Notes: generated by a model not told the origin, from the sequence alone. Counted from the stretch's first letter, positions 1 through 9,383 are shown. The stretch is 64,000 bases of DNA from Mycobacterium sp. MBM (GCA_021648845.1 JAKJHY010000001.1:124001-188000), one strand, 5' to 3'. Made by a program: numbers and translations.

Positions 1-269
1 TTGGCCACGATGAACAGCTCACCGTCGGTGACGTGGGCGTCGACGGCCCGGTTGACCGCGGTGCCGTACCCGAGATTGCCGCCGGTGTGCAGCAGCTTCA
101 CATTGGGGTAGCGCGCCACCGCCTCCTCGGGGGCGCCGTCGGTGGAACCGTTGTCGGCCATGATCACCGTCACCGGCCGGTCGGTGGCGTGCGCCAGCGA
201 CGCCAGGAAGCGATCCAGATGAGGGCCCGGTGAATAGGTGACCGTCACGACCGTCAGTTCGTCAGCCAC
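1..269 (-). CDS. wbbL: Rhamnosyltransferase WbbL, N-terminal part (runs off window)
   Basis: This is the first 89 codons of a GT2 glycosyltransferase that continues past the left edge. Translated from the GTG at 269, it reads VADELTVVTVTYSPGPHLDR, then ADNGSTDG (the DXD-region signature of GT-A enzymes) and NLGYGTAVNRAV, which matches mycobacterial WbbL (Rv3265c) as I remember it. WbbL adds rhamnose from dTDP-rhamnose to GlcNAc-PP-decaprenol, forming the linker between peptidoglycan and arabinogalactan on the inner face of the membrane. It lies 60 bp downstream of rmlD, which makes its donor sugar, so the two are probably co-transcribed. The GTG was chosen because the GTG further upstream runs into a stop in another frame. 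Confidence 0.9.
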   Translation of the reverse strand, partial: MADELTVVTVTYSPGPHLDRFLASLAHATDRPVTVIMADNGSTDGAPEEAVARYPNVKLLHTGGNLGYGTAVNRAVDAHVTDGELFIVA

Positions 270-329
270 CGCGGGCAGCCAGTTCGTCGCTCACGCTGCT
301 AGAGGTTAACCGGACCGCGGATCCGGACG

Positions 330-1184
330 TCAATTCAGCTCCGCCAACGCCGCGCGCAGACCGTCCTGCCACGGCCGCAGCGGGCGATAGCGGGCGTCGA
401 AACGCGCGGTCGACAGCGCCGAGTACACCGGGCGCGGAGCGGGCCGCGGGTGCTTGTCGGTGCTCACCGGCCGCACCCGCTGCGGGTCGGCACCGATGCC
501 GGCAAAAACGGCGCGGGCCAGCTCGTAGCGGCTGGCCGGGCCGGTGTTGACCACGTGCAGCAGCGGCGGGGCCCCGGGGTCCTCGGCGAGCTGCAGCAGC
601 GCCCGGCCCAGGTCGGCGACGTAGGTGGGCGAGCCGGTCTGGTCGGCCACCACCTCGACCTGGTCGCGTTCGGACTCCAGCCGGCGCATGGTGGCCACGA
701 AATCGCCGCCCACGCCGGTGTACACCCAGGCGGTGCGCACCACGGTGGCCGTGTCGAGCGCATCGTGCACCTCGCGTTCGCCGGCGAGCTTGCTGCGGCC
801 GTAGACACTGCGCGGGCCCACCGGATCGTCCTCCGCATAGGGCCGCGGCGGGCCGTCGAACGTGCCGCTGAACACGTAGTCGGTGGACAGGTGGATCAGC
901 CGTGCGCCCTTGGCCGCGCAGGCCCGCGCCACATTGCCCGCCCCGGTGGCGTTGACGGCGTGCGCGCGCACCGGCTCGGCCTCGGCGGTATCGACGGCGG
1001 TCAGGGCGGCGCAGTTGATCACGACATCACCGGGTGCGACGAGATCGGCACCGGCCGCCGGATCGGTGATATCCCACCTGTCCGACGGGCACGCGAGCAG
1101 ATCGCGTCCCTGGGCGGCGAGTGCACCGACCAGGAAACGCCCGACCTGACCGCCCGCGCCGGTGATGACGATTCGGGCAGGCAC
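330..1184 (-). CDS. rmlD: dTDP-4-dehydrorhamnose reductase RmlD
   Basis: A 284-residue short-chain dehydrogenase of the RmlD family, which makes dTDP-L-rhamnose from the 4-keto intermediate with NAD(P)H. The Rossmann motif GAGGQVG is at residues 9-15, the STDYVF segment near residue 100, and the YGRSK catalytic Tyr-Lys pair at Y128 and K132. Length is normal for the family. It starts with GTG five bases after the end of the upstream glycoside hydrolase gene and is followed by wbbL, so the order is hydrolase, donor synthesis, donor use. Position matches Rv3266c. Essential cell-wall function is known for mycobacterial RmlD. Confidence 0.93.
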   Translation of the reverse strand: MPARIVITGAGGQVGRFLVGALAAQGRDLLACPSDRWDITDPAAGADLVAPGDVVINCAALTAVDTAEAEPVRAHAVNATGAGNVARACAAKGARLIHLSTDYVFSGTFDGPPRPYAEDDPVGPRSVYGRSKLAGEREVHDALDTATVVRTAWVYTGVGGDFVATMRRLESERDQVEVVADQTGSPTYVADLGRALLQLAEDPGAPPLLHVVNTGPASRYELARAVFAGIGADPQRVRPVSTDKHPRPAPRPVYSALSTARFDARYRPLRPWQDGLRAALAELN

Positions 1185-1189
1185 GACCG

Positions 1190-2251
1190 CTATCCGGCGA
1201 GCACCCCGGCGGCGACCTTGGGCTGCCAGTCCGTGGTGAGCAGCGCGCCGTAGTTGGCCTCACGGTCGTTGCGGTTGGCGGTATCGAGGTCGCGCACGGC
1301 GTGGATGATGGCCGGGCCGGCCCAGCCCACGGCCGCCGCGGCGGCCAGCACGTCGACGATCTGCTTGGCCTGCTCCTGCTGGCTCACCCCGTCACCGGGG
1401 ATATCGCTGGTGGACGCGCCCATCTCGGTCAGCCAGATCTTCTTGCCGCCGTCACCGTTGGCCACCATCACATCGTGCATCCGCAGCACATCGGACCAGC
1501 CGTTGTTGCTGTCGGCGGCCAGCCCACCCGGGAAGACGTAGGGGTGCGCGGCGGCCGCATCGAAGGAGCCCTTGGCGCCCGCGTCGTACATCTGCTGCAG
1601 GAACCCGGGGGGTGAATCCGGACCAGCCAGCGGGCTCAGCCCGGCGGCGACCACGGTGGCGCCGGGGTTGGCGCCCTTGATCGCGGGGTAGGCGGCCTTG
1701 AGCATGCCGGTGTAGCGGACCGCCTTGTTGTCGGCGAAGCCCATGAACAGCGGCAGGTTCGGCTCGTTCCAGATCTCCCAGGCGTTGATCCGGCCGGCGT
1801 AGCGGCTGGCCGCGGCGGCGGCGAAGGCGCCGAACGCCGCATTGTCCTTGGGCGGCGAGGACGGGAACAGCAGCTGAGCGCCTTCGGTCCGCGCCCAGAA
1901 CGGCGTATTGGAGATCAGGCCCAGGATGCGCAGACCGTTCGCGCTGGCGGCGTTGACCAGGTTGTCGAAATAGCCCCAGTTGTATTCGCCCGGACCGATC
2001 CCGACGATTCCCCAGTCCAGCGGCAGCCGCACCCAGCTGGCACTGGTCTTGGCCACCGCGGCGATCTCGCGGGCGGAGTCGGCGGGATTACCGGTCGCCC
2101 AGGTGTAGCCCTGCGCGAAGCCGTAACCGTCGGCCGGGGCCACCACCGCATTCGCGGTGGCCGGGCTGACTGTGACCATCGACACCACCAAAGCGATCAT
2201 GACCACCGCACGGCCCCAGGCCCTGCCCCACGTTTTTCCCATACCGCTCAA
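1190..2251 (-). CDS. Secreted glycoside hydrolase, clan A (GH39/GH5-like)
   Basis: A 353-residue protein with an N-terminal signal peptide (hydrophobic stretch about residues 14-34, ending in ATANA) followed by a TIM-barrel glycosidase domain. The two clan GH-A catalytic glutamates are visible: WNEPN (E163, acid/base) and LTEMGAS (E276, nucleophile). It should be an exported retaining beta-glycosidase; the substrate is not readable, but PslG-like enzymes that trim polysaccharides have this layout. It heads the operon with rmlD (5 bp gap) and wbbL and is divergent from lcp1. I do not recall a gene here in M. tuberculosis. The TTG at 2251 has GGAGG nine bases upstream; ATG at 2242 is the alternative start. 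Confidence 0.75.
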   Translation of the reverse strand: MSGMGKTWGRAWGRAVVMIALVVSMVTVSPATANAVVAPADGYGFAQGYTWATGNPADSAREIAAVAKTSASWVRLPLDWGIVGIGPGEYNWGYFDNLVNAASANGLRILGLISNTPFWARTEGAQLLFPSSPPKDNAAFGAFAAAAASRYAGRINAWEIWNEPNLPLFMGFADNKAVRYTGMLKAAYPAIKGANPGATVVAAGLSPLAGPDSPPGFLQQMYDAGAKGSFDAAAAHPYVFPGGLAADSNNGWSDVLRMHDVMVANGDGGKKIWLTEMGASTSDIPGDGVSQQEQAKQIVDVLAAAAAVGWAGPAIIHAVRDLDTANRNDREANYGALLTTDWQPKVAAGVLAG

Positions 2252-2445
2252 GTTACCGGACCTCCCATGGCCTCATCGATCGAACGCCCAGCGCAGACGG
2301 GGAAACGGCACCGTCTACCGATCACGACTGGTACGCCATGTGTCGTTCCCCGAACGGGGATCGTTACCGTGGCCGTCCCCGCAGATCGGGCACCGCCGAG
2401 GTTGGCACGCCGACGCGGTTCGGCGGACATCCACCCTGCGGCCAG

Positions 2446-2451
2446 TAGCCT
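2446..2451 (+). promoter_or_regulatory. Leaderless -10 element of lcp1
   Basis: TAGCCT lies six bases before the lcp1 ATG at 2458, the spacing expected for a leaderless mycobacterial transcript that starts at the start codon. No Shine-Dalgarno sequence is visible before this ATG. The call rests on spacing alone. Confidence 0.4.
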
Positions 2452-2457
2452 GGGCTG

Positions 2458-3957
2458 ATGCAAAATCGGCTGACCAGGACGGTCGGCGTCATCGCAGCGG
2501 TGGCGGTCGTGGTGTCCACTGGCGTGGCCTGGAGCACGGTGCGGTCCTTCGAGGAGGGCATCAACCACGTCAATTCCGCCGCGCTCGGCGGGGGCGGCGA
2601 GGACGGAGCGATCGACATCCTGCTGGTCGGTGTCGACAGCCGCACCGACGCGCACGGAAACCCGCTGTCGGCCGAGGAATTGGCCACCCTGCGGGTCGGC
2701 GACGATGTGGCCACCAATACCGACACCATCATCCTGGTGCGCATCCCGAACAACGGGAAGTCCGCGACCGCGATCTCCATTCCCCGCGATACCTATGTCG
2801 AACTGCCCGACGATCAGGGCAAGATGAAGATCAACGGCGTCTACGGCGACGCCAAGCTGGCCACCATGAAACAGCTCATCGAGGTCGAGGGGATGGACCC
2901 CGCCGAGGGTGAGAAGCGGGGCATCGAGGCGGGCCGCGAGGCACTCATCGAGACGGTGGCGCACCTGACCGGTGTCACGGTCGACCACTACGCCGAGATC
3001 GGGTTGCTGGGCTTCAGCCTCATCACCGACGCGCTGGGTGGGGTCGACGTGTGCCTCAAGGCGCCGGTCTACGAACCGATGTCCGGTGCGGATTTCCCGG
3101 CGGGCTGGCAGAAGCTGGACGGCCCGCAGGCGCTGAGCTTCGTCCGGCAGCGCCACGACCTACCGCGCGGCGACCTGGACCGGGTGACCCGGCAGCAGGC
3201 GGTCATGGCGTCGCTGGCACATCAGGTGATCTCCGGTAAGACGCTGTCCAGCCCGGCGACCCTGGGCCGGCTGCAGACGGCGGTGCAGCGTTCGGTGGTG
3301 CTGTCGGAGGGCTGGGACATCATGGATTTCGTCGAGCAGCTCCAGACCATCGCGGCCGGCTCGGTGGCCTTCGCCACCATCCCGATCCTGCGTGAGGACG
3401 GCTGGAGCGACGACGGTATGCAGTCGGTGGTCCGCATCGACCCCGACCAGGTGAAGGAATGGGTGAACGGCCTGCTCACCGAGCAGGCCGAGGGCAACAC
3501 CGAGAAGGTGGCCTACTCCCCCGACAAGACCACCGTCGACGTCGTCAACGACACCGATGTCAACGGTCTGGCCGCTGCGGTGTCCGAGGTCCTGACCGGC
3601 GCCGGATTCACCGCCGGTTCCGTCGGCAACCATGAGGGTCCCGGCGTGGCGAACAGCCAGGTGCGCGCGCGCAGCGTCGATGACCTCGGCGCCCAAGCGG
3701 TGTCGAAGAGCCTGGGTAACGTGCCGATCATCGAGGACCCCGCGATGGCGGACGGCACCGTGCAGGTGGTGTTGTCCGACGACTACTCGGGACCGGGTTC
3801 GGGCCTGGAGGGCAGCACACCGGCGGCCGATCCCGCGTCCACCGAGTGGTATGAGGGGTACACGGGCGGGGATCTGGTCGCCACCGAGGACGCGCCCCCG
3901 CCTCCGCCGTCGCCGATCATCACCGCCGGTTCCGATGACCCGCAGTGCGTGAACTGA
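2458..3957 (+). CDS. lcp1: LytR-CpsA-Psr family ligase Lcp1
   Basis: A 499-residue membrane-anchored LCP protein. One N-terminal membrane segment (about residues 8-26) is followed by the LCP domain with ILLVGVDSR (54-62), DTIILVRI (89-96) and SIPRDTYVEL (arginine R110), then an RQRHDLPRGDLDR arginine cluster. A LytR_C domain follows (NDTDVNGLAAAV region), and the tail is Pro-rich. In M. tuberculosis the gene at this position (Rv3267, Lcp1) joins arabinogalactan to peptidoglycan, fitting its place beside rmlD and wbbL, which make the linker. The next gene begins one base after its stop. Transcription is probably leaderless. Confidence 0.9.
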   Translation: MQNRLTRTVGVIAAVAVVVSTGVAWSTVRSFEEGINHVNSAALGGGGEDGAIDILLVGVDSRTDAHGNPLSAEELATLRVGDDVATNTDTIILVRIPNNGKSATAISIPRDTYVELPDDQGKMKINGVYGDAKLATMKQLIEVEGMDPAEGEKRGIEAGREALIETVAHLTGVTVDHYAEIGLLGFSLITDALGGVDVCLKAPVYEPMSGADFPAGWQKLDGPQALSFVRQRHDLPRGDLDRVTRQQAVMASLAHQVISGKTLSSPATLGRLQTAVQRSVVLSEGWDIMDFVEQLQTIAAGSVAFATIPILREDGWSDDGMQSVVRIDPDQVKEWVNGLLTEQAEGNTEKVAYSPDKTTVDVVNDTDVNGLAAAVSEVLTGAGFTAGSVGNHEGPGVANSQVRARSVDDLGAQAVSKSLGNVPIIEDPAMADGTVQVVLSDDYSGPGSGLEGSTPAADPASTEWYEGYTGGDLVATEDAPPPPPSPIITAGSDDPQCVN

Positions 3958-3958
3958 C

Positions 3959-4684
3959 ATGACCGCGACCCTGAGCGCGGCGCTGCTCGACCCGTTGCTG
4001 AAGCGGGACCCGGTGGGCCCGCGGATCACCTACTACGACGACGCCACCGGTGAGCGCATCGAGGTGTCCACCGTGACGCTGGCCAACTGGGCCGCCAAGA
4101 CCGCGAACCTATTCCGCGATGAGCTGGGCGCCGGCCCGGACAGCCGGGTCGCGGTGCTGCTGGGCGCGCACTGGCAGACGGCCGCGGTGTTGCTGGGCGC
4201 CTGGTGGATCGGTGCCGAGGTGGTGTTCGGCCACCCCGACGGCGCCGATATCGCAGCCGATATCGCTGTGTGTACCGCCGACCGCCTCGACGAGGCCGAC
4301 GCCGCCGCCGGGATGGGGGAGGTGGTGGCACTGTCGCTGGATCCGTTCGGCAAACCGGTCCCCGATCTGCCGATCGGCGTCACCGACTATGCGACGTCGG
4401 TGCGCGTGCACGGCGACCAGATCGTCGCCGAACGCGCGCCCGGCCCGGCCCTGAACGGTCAGCGCCCCGCCGAGGTGCTCGAGCTGGCCACTCGGTCCGC
4501 GCACCAGCAGGGTCTGACCGCAACCGACCGGGTGCTGTCGACCGCGTCGTGGCTCACCGGTGACGATCTGATCGTGCACTTTCTGGCCGTGCTGGCCGCG
4601 GGTGCGTCGCTGGTCCAGGTCGCCAATGCCGACCCGGACGCGCTGGCCCGGCGACGGGTCATGGAGAAGGTGAGCCGCGGGTAA
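3959..4684 (+). CDS. TIGR03089 family protein (AMP-binding-like N-terminal fragment fold)
   Basis: A 241-residue protein matching the mycobacterial TIGR03089 family (Rv3268 position). It resembles only the N-terminal part of an acyl-CoA synthetase (WAAKTANLFRDEL, VAVLLGAHWQTAAVLLGAWW). It lacks the ATP-binding TSGTTG loop and the C-terminal lid, so adenylation activity is unlikely. Function is unknown. It begins one base after the lcp1 stop and is surely translated from the same mRNA; this coupling to a cell-wall ligase is the only functional hint. Confidence 0.8.
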   Translation: MTATLSAALLDPLLKRDPVGPRITYYDDATGERIEVSTVTLANWAAKTANLFRDELGAGPDSRVAVLLGAHWQTAAVLLGAWWIGAEVVFGHPDGADIAADIAVCTADRLDEADAAAGMGEVVALSLDPFGKPVPDLPIGVTDYATSVRVHGDQIVAERAPGPALNGQRPAEVLELATRSAHQQGLTATDRVLSTASWLTGDDLIVHFLAVLAAGASLVQVANADPDALARRRVMEKVSRG

Positions 4685-4761
4685 ATCCTCCGACCCACGG
4701 CAATATCAAATACCCTGAGCGTCAATATCGTCCTCGCATGGGCCCATCGGCGCCGTGTGAG

Positions 4762-4767
4762 TACCCT
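4762..4767 (+). promoter_or_regulatory. Leaderless -10 element before the methyltransferase gene
   Basis: TACCCT is followed by seven bases and then GTG at 4775, the geometry of a leaderless transcript. The same hexamer with similar spacing precedes the small gene at 58006. Confidence 0.4.
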
Positions 4768-4774
4768 GTGACAG

Positions 4775-5575
4775 GTGGGAAGCATCGCCATGAAATTCGC
4801 TGCGTATCGGCATCTTGGCCATCGACGTGTGCAGGGCTACACGGAGTCGTCGGCCATCGGGTTGCTGCATGCGGTCGATCGCTACCAGCGTGAGTCCGGC
4901 ATCAGCGGTCCGATCGCCGAGATCGGCGTCCATCACGGGCAGCTGTTCATCGCGATGAAGCTGCTGCAGCAACCGGGCGAGGCCGCCATCGCCATCGACC
5001 TCTTCGAAGACCAAGAGGCCAATATCGACAAGTCCGGCCAGGGCGACCGGGACCGCTTCCTGCACCACCTCGACCAGTGGACCGACCGCACCGGCCTGGT
5101 CATCCACCAGGGCGACTCCACCGCGATCGTGCCGGGCGACATCCCGGCGATGTCGAATGTGCGGATCTTCTCCGTCGACGGCGGGCACACCCAGGAGATC
5201 GTGCTCAGCGACATGCGGCTGGCCGAGAAGAGTCTCACCGACGGCGGCGTGGTGATCGCCGACGATGTCTTCAACCAGCAGTGGCCCGGTGTGTGCGTCG
5301 GCACGGTGCACTACCTGGAGCAAGGTGGCGCGCTGGTGCCGTTCTACATCGGCTACAACAAGGTGCTGTTCACCCAGCCAGAACACGCGCAGCGCTACCG
5401 CCACGCATTGGATGCCGCTTACACGGGCAAGACCATGACGGCGGTGTTCGAGTCGACCTTCGTCGGCCATCCGGTCAGCGTGCTGGTGCCGGTGCCCAAA
5501 CACCCGGTGCACATCGCGCGGCGCAGCGAGACGGTCCGCAGCACCTACCAGAAGATCGCCAAGCGCTTCCGCTGA
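4775..5575 (+). CDS. Class I SAM-dependent methyltransferase (Methyltransf_24-like)
   Basis: A 266-residue protein with a SAM-binding glycine motif (IAEIGVHHGQ), a downstream acidic strand (AIAIDLFEDQ), and SVDGGHTQEIVLSD followed by GGVVIADDVF, typical of sugar or small-molecule O-methyltransferases of the Methyltransf_24 group. The substrate cannot be read. It sits alone between the TIGR03089 gene and convergent fadE25, where M. tuberculosis carries a different gene set (Rv3269-Rv3273). GTG 4775 suits a leaderless start; ATG 4790 with GGTGGGAA upstream is an equally reasonable alternative (261 residues). A strong palindrome follows its stop. Confidence 0.72.
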   Translation: MGSIAMKFAAYRHLGHRRVQGYTESSAIGLLHAVDRYQRESGISGPIAEIGVHHGQLFIAMKLLQQPGEAAIAIDLFEDQEANIDKSGQGDRDRFLHHLDQWTDRTGLVIHQGDSTAIVPGDIPAMSNVRIFSVDGGHTQEIVLSDMRLAEKSLTDGGVVIADDVFNQQWPGVCVGTVHYLEQGGALVPFYIGYNKVLFTQPEHAQRYRHALDAAYTGKTMTAVFESTFVGHPVSVLVPVPKHPVHIARRSETVRSTYQKIAKRFR

Positions 5576-5580
5576 GACGC

Positions 5581-5637
5581 CGAGTGGCCAGTTATGGCAC
5601 ACCTTCCCCCGACAGGTGTGCCATAACTGGCCACTCG
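5581..5637. repeat. 24-bp perfect inverted repeat, terminator-like, dispersed-repeat copy 1
   Basis: Arms at 5581-5604 and 5614-5637 are perfectly complementary with a 9-base loop. It lies between two convergent genes (methyltransferase ending at 5575, fadE25 ending at 5646) and could stop transcription from both sides. There is no T-run. The core TGGCCAGTTATGGCAC recurs with one change (TGGCCACTTATGGCAC) in the palindrome at 55019-55067, so this is also a repeat family. Confidence 0.8.
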
Positions 5638-5645
5638 ACGGGGCG

Positions 5646-6806
5646 CTACTTCAGGAGCTGGCGGCTCATCACCACGCGCTGGATCTGGTTGGTGCCCTCG
5701 TAGATCTGGGTGATCTTGGCATCGCGCATGAAGCGCTCCACCGGGAAGTCCACGGTGTAGCCGTACCCGCCGAACAGCTGCACGGCGTTGGTGGTCACCT
5801 CCATGGCGACATCGGAGGCGAAACACTTCGACGCCGAGGCCAGGAACTGCAGGTTGGGTTCCATCCGCTCGGCGCGGGCGGCGGCGGTGTAGACCATCAG
5901 CCGAGCCGCCTCGATCTTCATCGCCATATCGGCGAGCATGAACTGGGTGTTCTGGAAGTCCGCGATCGACTTACCGAACTGCTTGCGGTCCTTGGTGTAG
6001 GCGATCGAGGCGTCCAGGGCGCCCTGGGCGATGCCGACGGCCTGCGCACCGATGGTGGGCCGGGTGTGGTCCAGGGTGGCCAGCGCGGTCTTGAATCCGG
6101 TCCCCGGCTCGCCGATGATGCGATCGCCCGGGATGCGGCAGTTCTCGAAGTACAGCTCGGTGGTGGGCGATCCCTTGATGCCCATCTTGTGTTCCTTGGG
6201 CCCGGCGGAAAAGCCCTCGTCATCCTTGTGCACGATGAACGCCGAGATACCGTTGGCGCCCTTGTCCGGGTCGGTGACCGCCATGACGGTGTACCACGTG
6301 GACTTGCCGCCGTTGGAGATCCAACACTTGGTGCCGTTGAGGATCCAGTCGTCACCGTCGGCGACCGCCCTGGTGCGCATCGCGCCGGCGTCGCTGCCCG
6401 CTTCGCGCTCACTGAGCGCGTAGGAGGCGGTGGCCTCCCCCGCGGCGATGGACGGCAGCACCTTGGCCTTGAGCTCCTCGGATCCGCGCATCAGCAGCCC
6501 GGTGGTGCCCAGCTTGTTGCAGATCGGGATGAGCGAGGACGATGCGCACACCCGCGCGACCTCCTCGATCACGATGCAGGCCGCGACTGAGTCCGCACCC
6601 TGGCCGCCGTACTCCTCGGGGATGAAGACCGCGGAGAAACCCGACCCGTCCAGCGCTGCCAGCGCCTCATCGGTGTAGCGGGCCTGCGCATCCACCTCGG
6701 CGGCGTACGGCGCGATCTCCTTCTCGCACAGCGCGCGCAACACGGTGCGCAGCTCGTTGTGCTCGTCGGAGAGCTGGAACAGGTCGAATGACGGATTGGC
6801 AACCAT
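5646..6806 (-). CDS. fadE25: Acyl-CoA dehydrogenase FadE25
   Basis: A 386-residue acyl-CoA dehydrogenase of full length. Visible features are the N-terminal helical domain, the flavin-contact segment SYALSEREAGSDAGAMRT, CWISNGG, and the C-terminal QIYEGTNQIQR with the catalytic-base glutamate. It should oxidise acyl-CoA to trans-2-enoyl-CoA in beta-oxidation using FAD. The position immediately before purE matches Rv3274c (fadE25). The ATG at 6806 is 37 bp after the purE stop on the same strand, so it may be read with purKE. Confidence 0.9.
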   Translation of the reverse strand: MVANPSFDLFQLSDEHNELRTVLRALCEKEIAPYAAEVDAQARYTDEALAALDGSGFSAVFIPEEYGGQGADSVAACIVIEEVARVCASSSLIPICNKLGTTGLLMRGSEELKAKVLPSIAAGEATASYALSEREAGSDAGAMRTRAVADGDDWILNGTKCWISNGGKSTWYTVMAVTDPDKGANGISAFIVHKDDEGFSAGPKEHKMGIKGSPTTELYFENCRIPGDRIIGEPGTGFKTALATLDHTRPTIGAQAVGIAQGALDASIAYTKDRKQFGKSIADFQNTQFMLADMAMKIEAARLMVYTAAARAERMEPNLQFLASASKCFASDVAMEVTTNAVQLFGGYGYTVDFPVERFMRDAKITQIYEGTNQIQRVVMSRQLLK

Positions 6807-6843
6807 TGGGGATCTCCTCGCTACTCGTCGGTAACTTTAGCGG

Positions 6844-7362
6844 TCAGGCTCCGTCACCGAGCAGCCGGTTCCGCAGTGCGCTGTCTTTTTCCAGCACCAT
6901 CGCCTCCAGGCCGGCCTGGAACGCCTCGATACGCGCGCGCAGCCCGGGGTCGGCCGATCCCAGGATCCGCACCGCCAACAGCCCGGCGTTACGGGCACCC
7001 CCGATGGAGACGGTGGCCACCGGCACCCCGGCCGGCATCTGCACGATCGACAGCAGCGAGTCCAACCCGTCCAATCGAGCCAGCGGGACCGGCACTCCGA
7101 TCACCGGCAACGGGGTGGCGGCGGCGACCATCCCCGGCAGGTGCGCGGCCCCGCCGGCACCGGCGATGATGACCTCGATACCGCGGCCGGCCGCCCGCTG
7201 GGCGTAGTCGAGCATCCGGGCCGGGGTGCGGTGCGCCGACACGACCCCGATCTCGAACGGGATCTCGAATTCGGCCAGCGCGATGACCGCCGCCTCCATC
7301 ACCGACCAGTCGCTGTCACTGCCCATGATGACACCGACGCGCGCGGTACTCTTCTCGGTCAT
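6844..7362 (-). CDS. purE: N5-carboxyaminoimidazole ribonucleotide mutase PurE
   Basis: A 172-residue PurE with the class I signature [12 protein letters not shown] near the N-terminus and SAHRTP. It converts N5-CAIR to CAIR in purine synthesis. I start it at the ATG at 7362, which overlaps the purK stop as ATGA, rather than at codons further upstream inside purK. This coupling with purK, its substrate-producing partner, is standard. Position matches Rv3275c. Confidence 0.93.
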   Translation of the reverse strand: MTEKSTARVGVIMGSDSDWSVMEAAVIALAEFEIPFEIGVVSAHRTPARMLDYAQRAAGRGIEVIIAGAGGAAHLPGMVAAATPLPVIGVPVPLARLDGLDSLLSIVQMPAGVPVATVSIGGARNAGLLAVRILGSADPGLRARIEAFQAGLEAMVLEKDSALRNRLLGDGA

Positions 7363-8585
7363 CAGTGCCCGTCCCATCCGTCGGTCCACTGCGCATGCGA
7401 CAGCCAATGCGCCGCGCGTTGCGCTCGTTCCCTCAGTGCACCAACATATTCCGCATCATCCGGCGACCCGCCGGCGGCACCCACCAGATTCACGTGCCCG
7501 ATCTTACGCCCCGGGCGCTCCCCCTTGCCGTACAGGTGCACCTTGGCGTCGGGCATCCGGGCGCACAGGTGGTGCACCCGCTCGTCCATCGACATCGAAG
7601 GTGCCTGCGCCGCGCCCAGGACATTGCCCATCACCGTCACCGGAGCCAGTGCCGAGGTATCGCCGAGCGGGTAGTCCAGCACGGCCCGTAGGTGCTGTTC
7701 GAACTGGCCGGTGCGGGCACCGTCCATGCTCCAGTGCCCGGAATTGTGCGGGCGCATCGCCAGCTCGTTCACCAGGATCTCGCCGGTCTCGGTTTCGAAC
7801 AGCTCGACCGCAAGCACGCCGACGACACCCAGCTCCTCGGCCAGCCGCAGCCCCAGCGCCTCGGCTCCTGCGGCGAGCTCGGACGGTAGTCCGGGCGCCG
7901 GGGCGATGACCTCGACGCAGATGCCGTTGCGCTGCACGGTCTGCACCACCGGCCACGCCGCGCCCTGTCCGAACGGCGACCGTGCCACCAGCGCCGAAAG
8001 CTCCCGACGCCAGGCCACCCGCTCCTCGAGCATGACCTCGACACCGTCGGCCAGATAACCGGCGACGGCCTCGCGGGCATGGGCCAGGTCACGCGCCAGC
8101 ACCACCCCGCGGCCGTCGTAACCGCCGCGGACGGTCTTGATGACCACCGGTGCGCCGGTCCGCTCGGCGAACGCGTCGACATCCTCGACGCTGCGCACCG
8201 CGGCGTAGGCCGGGATGGGCGCCCCCAGGGCCTCCAGCTTGCGGCGCATCACCAGCTTGTCCTGGGCGTGGATCAGGGCCTGCGGCGGCGGTGCCACCGT
8301 CACGCCCTCGGCGACCAGCCGTTCCAGATGCTCGGTGGGCACGTGTTCGTGGTCGAAGGTCAGTGCGGCCACGCCGCGGGCGACGCGGCGCAGCGCGTCG
8401 AGGTCGGTGTGGGCGCCGATCACCACATCGGGGGTGACCTGCGCCGCGGGATCCTCGGGTGCGGCGGCCAACACCCGCAGTGTCTGGCCCAGCGCGATGG
8501 CGGCCTGGTGGGTCATCCGGGCGAGCTGACCCCCGCCGATCATCGCGACGACGGGCGCTCGGGAGGCACTGGGCGTTCGGGGCAC
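7362..8585 (-). CDS. purK: N5-carboxyaminoimidazole ribonucleotide synthase PurK
   Basis: A 407-residue ATP-grasp enzyme making N5-CAIR from AIR, bicarbonate and ATP. Visible are [11 protein letters not shown] at the N-terminus, [32 protein letters not shown] (ATP-grasp loop) and [12 protein letters not shown]. Start chosen at GTG 8585 ([20 protein letters not shown]) because sequence further upstream is not protein-like and lies in the divergent promoter region shared with the GtrA gene. Its stop overlaps the purE start. Position matches Rv3276c. Confidence 0.92.
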   Translation of the reverse strand: MPRTPSASRAPVVAMIGGGQLARMTHQAAIALGQTLRVLAAAPEDPAAQVTPDVVIGAHTDLDALRRVARGVAALTFDHEHVPTEHLERLVAEGVTVAPPPQALIHAQDKLVMRRKLEALGAPIPAYAAVRSVEDVDAFAERTGAPVVIKTVRGGYDGRGVVLARDLAHAREAVAGYLADGVEVMLEERVAWRRELSALVARSPFGQGAAWPVVQTVQRNGICVEVIAPAPGLPSELAAGAEALGLRLAEELGVVGVLAVELFETETGEILVNELAMRPHNSGHWSMDGARTGQFEQHLRAVLDYPLGDTSALAPVTVMGNVLGAAQAPSMSMDERVHHLCARMPDAKVHLYGKGERPGRKIGHVNLVGAAGGSPDDAEYVGALRERAQRAAHWLSHAQWTDGWDGH

Positions 8586-8693
8586 GGCACATATGGTGTC
8601 ATGCCGTGCGCGATGGGCATGCGGGCCGACCGCTACCCGCGGTGACCTGCACAGGTTCACCTTCGGCAGGGTGTTTACGTAGACTCGTCCCTC

Positions 8694-9383
8694 GTGTCCT
8701 TCGCTGATGCCACGATTGCGCGGCTGCCCCGCCCGATCCGGCCCTTCGCCGAGCGGCACCATGAGCTCATCAAGTTCGCCCTCGTCGGCGCGACGACGTT
8801 CGTCATCGACTCGGCGATCTTCTACACGCTGAAGCTGACCATTCTCGAGCCCAAACCGGTGACGGCCAAGATCATCGCCGGCATCGTGGCCGTCATCGCG
8901 TCCTACATCCTCAACCGGGAGTGGAGCTTCAAGGACCGCGGCGGTCGCGAACGCCACCACGAGGCGTTGTTGTTCTTCGGGGTCAGCGGCGTCGGCGTGG
9001 TGCTGGCGATGGCCCCGCTGTACTTCTCCAGCTATGTGCTGGGCCTTCGGGTACCCGAGGTATCGCTGACGGTGGAGAACATCGCCGACTTCATCTCCGC
9101 CTACATCATCGGCAACCTGCTGCAGATGGCGTTCCGATTCTGGGCGTTCCGCCGCTGGGTGTTCCCCGACGAGCATGCCCGCAACCCGGAGAAGGCGCTG
9201 GAGTCCACCCTCACCGCCGGTGGTATCGCGGAGGCCTTCGAGGACCACGCCGAGCAGCACCAGCTGGGACAGCGCGCCGGACACGGCGTCGACGACAACA
9301 CCGTCACCCCGCTACGCCGGCGGGTCCGCGACACCGATCAGCTCGGTGACTCCTCGGAATCGAGGGTGTCGAAGACTTCGTGA
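8694..9383 (+). CDS. GtrA-family membrane protein
   Basis: A 229-residue protein with a GtrA domain: four predicted membrane segments (roughly residues 24-48, 58-78, 93-115, 130-150), the motif FALVGATTFVIDSAIFY at the start, and NREWSFKDRGG between helices. GtrA proteins are thought to move polyprenyl-linked sugars or act beside glycosyltransferases in surface polysaccharide synthesis. Position matches Rv3277. The GTG start is eight bases after TAGACT, fitting a leaderless transcript. The hydrophilic C-terminus overlaps the end of the convergent PH-domain gene by 46 bp. Confidence 0.85.
   Translation: MSFADATIARLPRPIRPFAERHHELIKFALVGATTFVIDSAIFYTLKLTILEPKPVTAKIIAGIVAVIASYILNREWSFKDRGGRERHHEALLFFGVSGVGVVLAMAPLYFSSYVLGLRVPEVSLTVENIADFISAYIIGNLLQMAFRFWAFRRWVFPDEHARNPEKALESTLTAGGIAEAFEDHAEQHQLGQRAGHGVDDNTVTPLRRRVRDTDQLGDSSESRVSKTS

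Noticed and set aside
8586..9284. Upstream extension of the purK frame by over 200 codons
   Set aside because: The extension is antisense to the GtrA gene; the GTG at 8585 gives the conserved PurK N-terminus.
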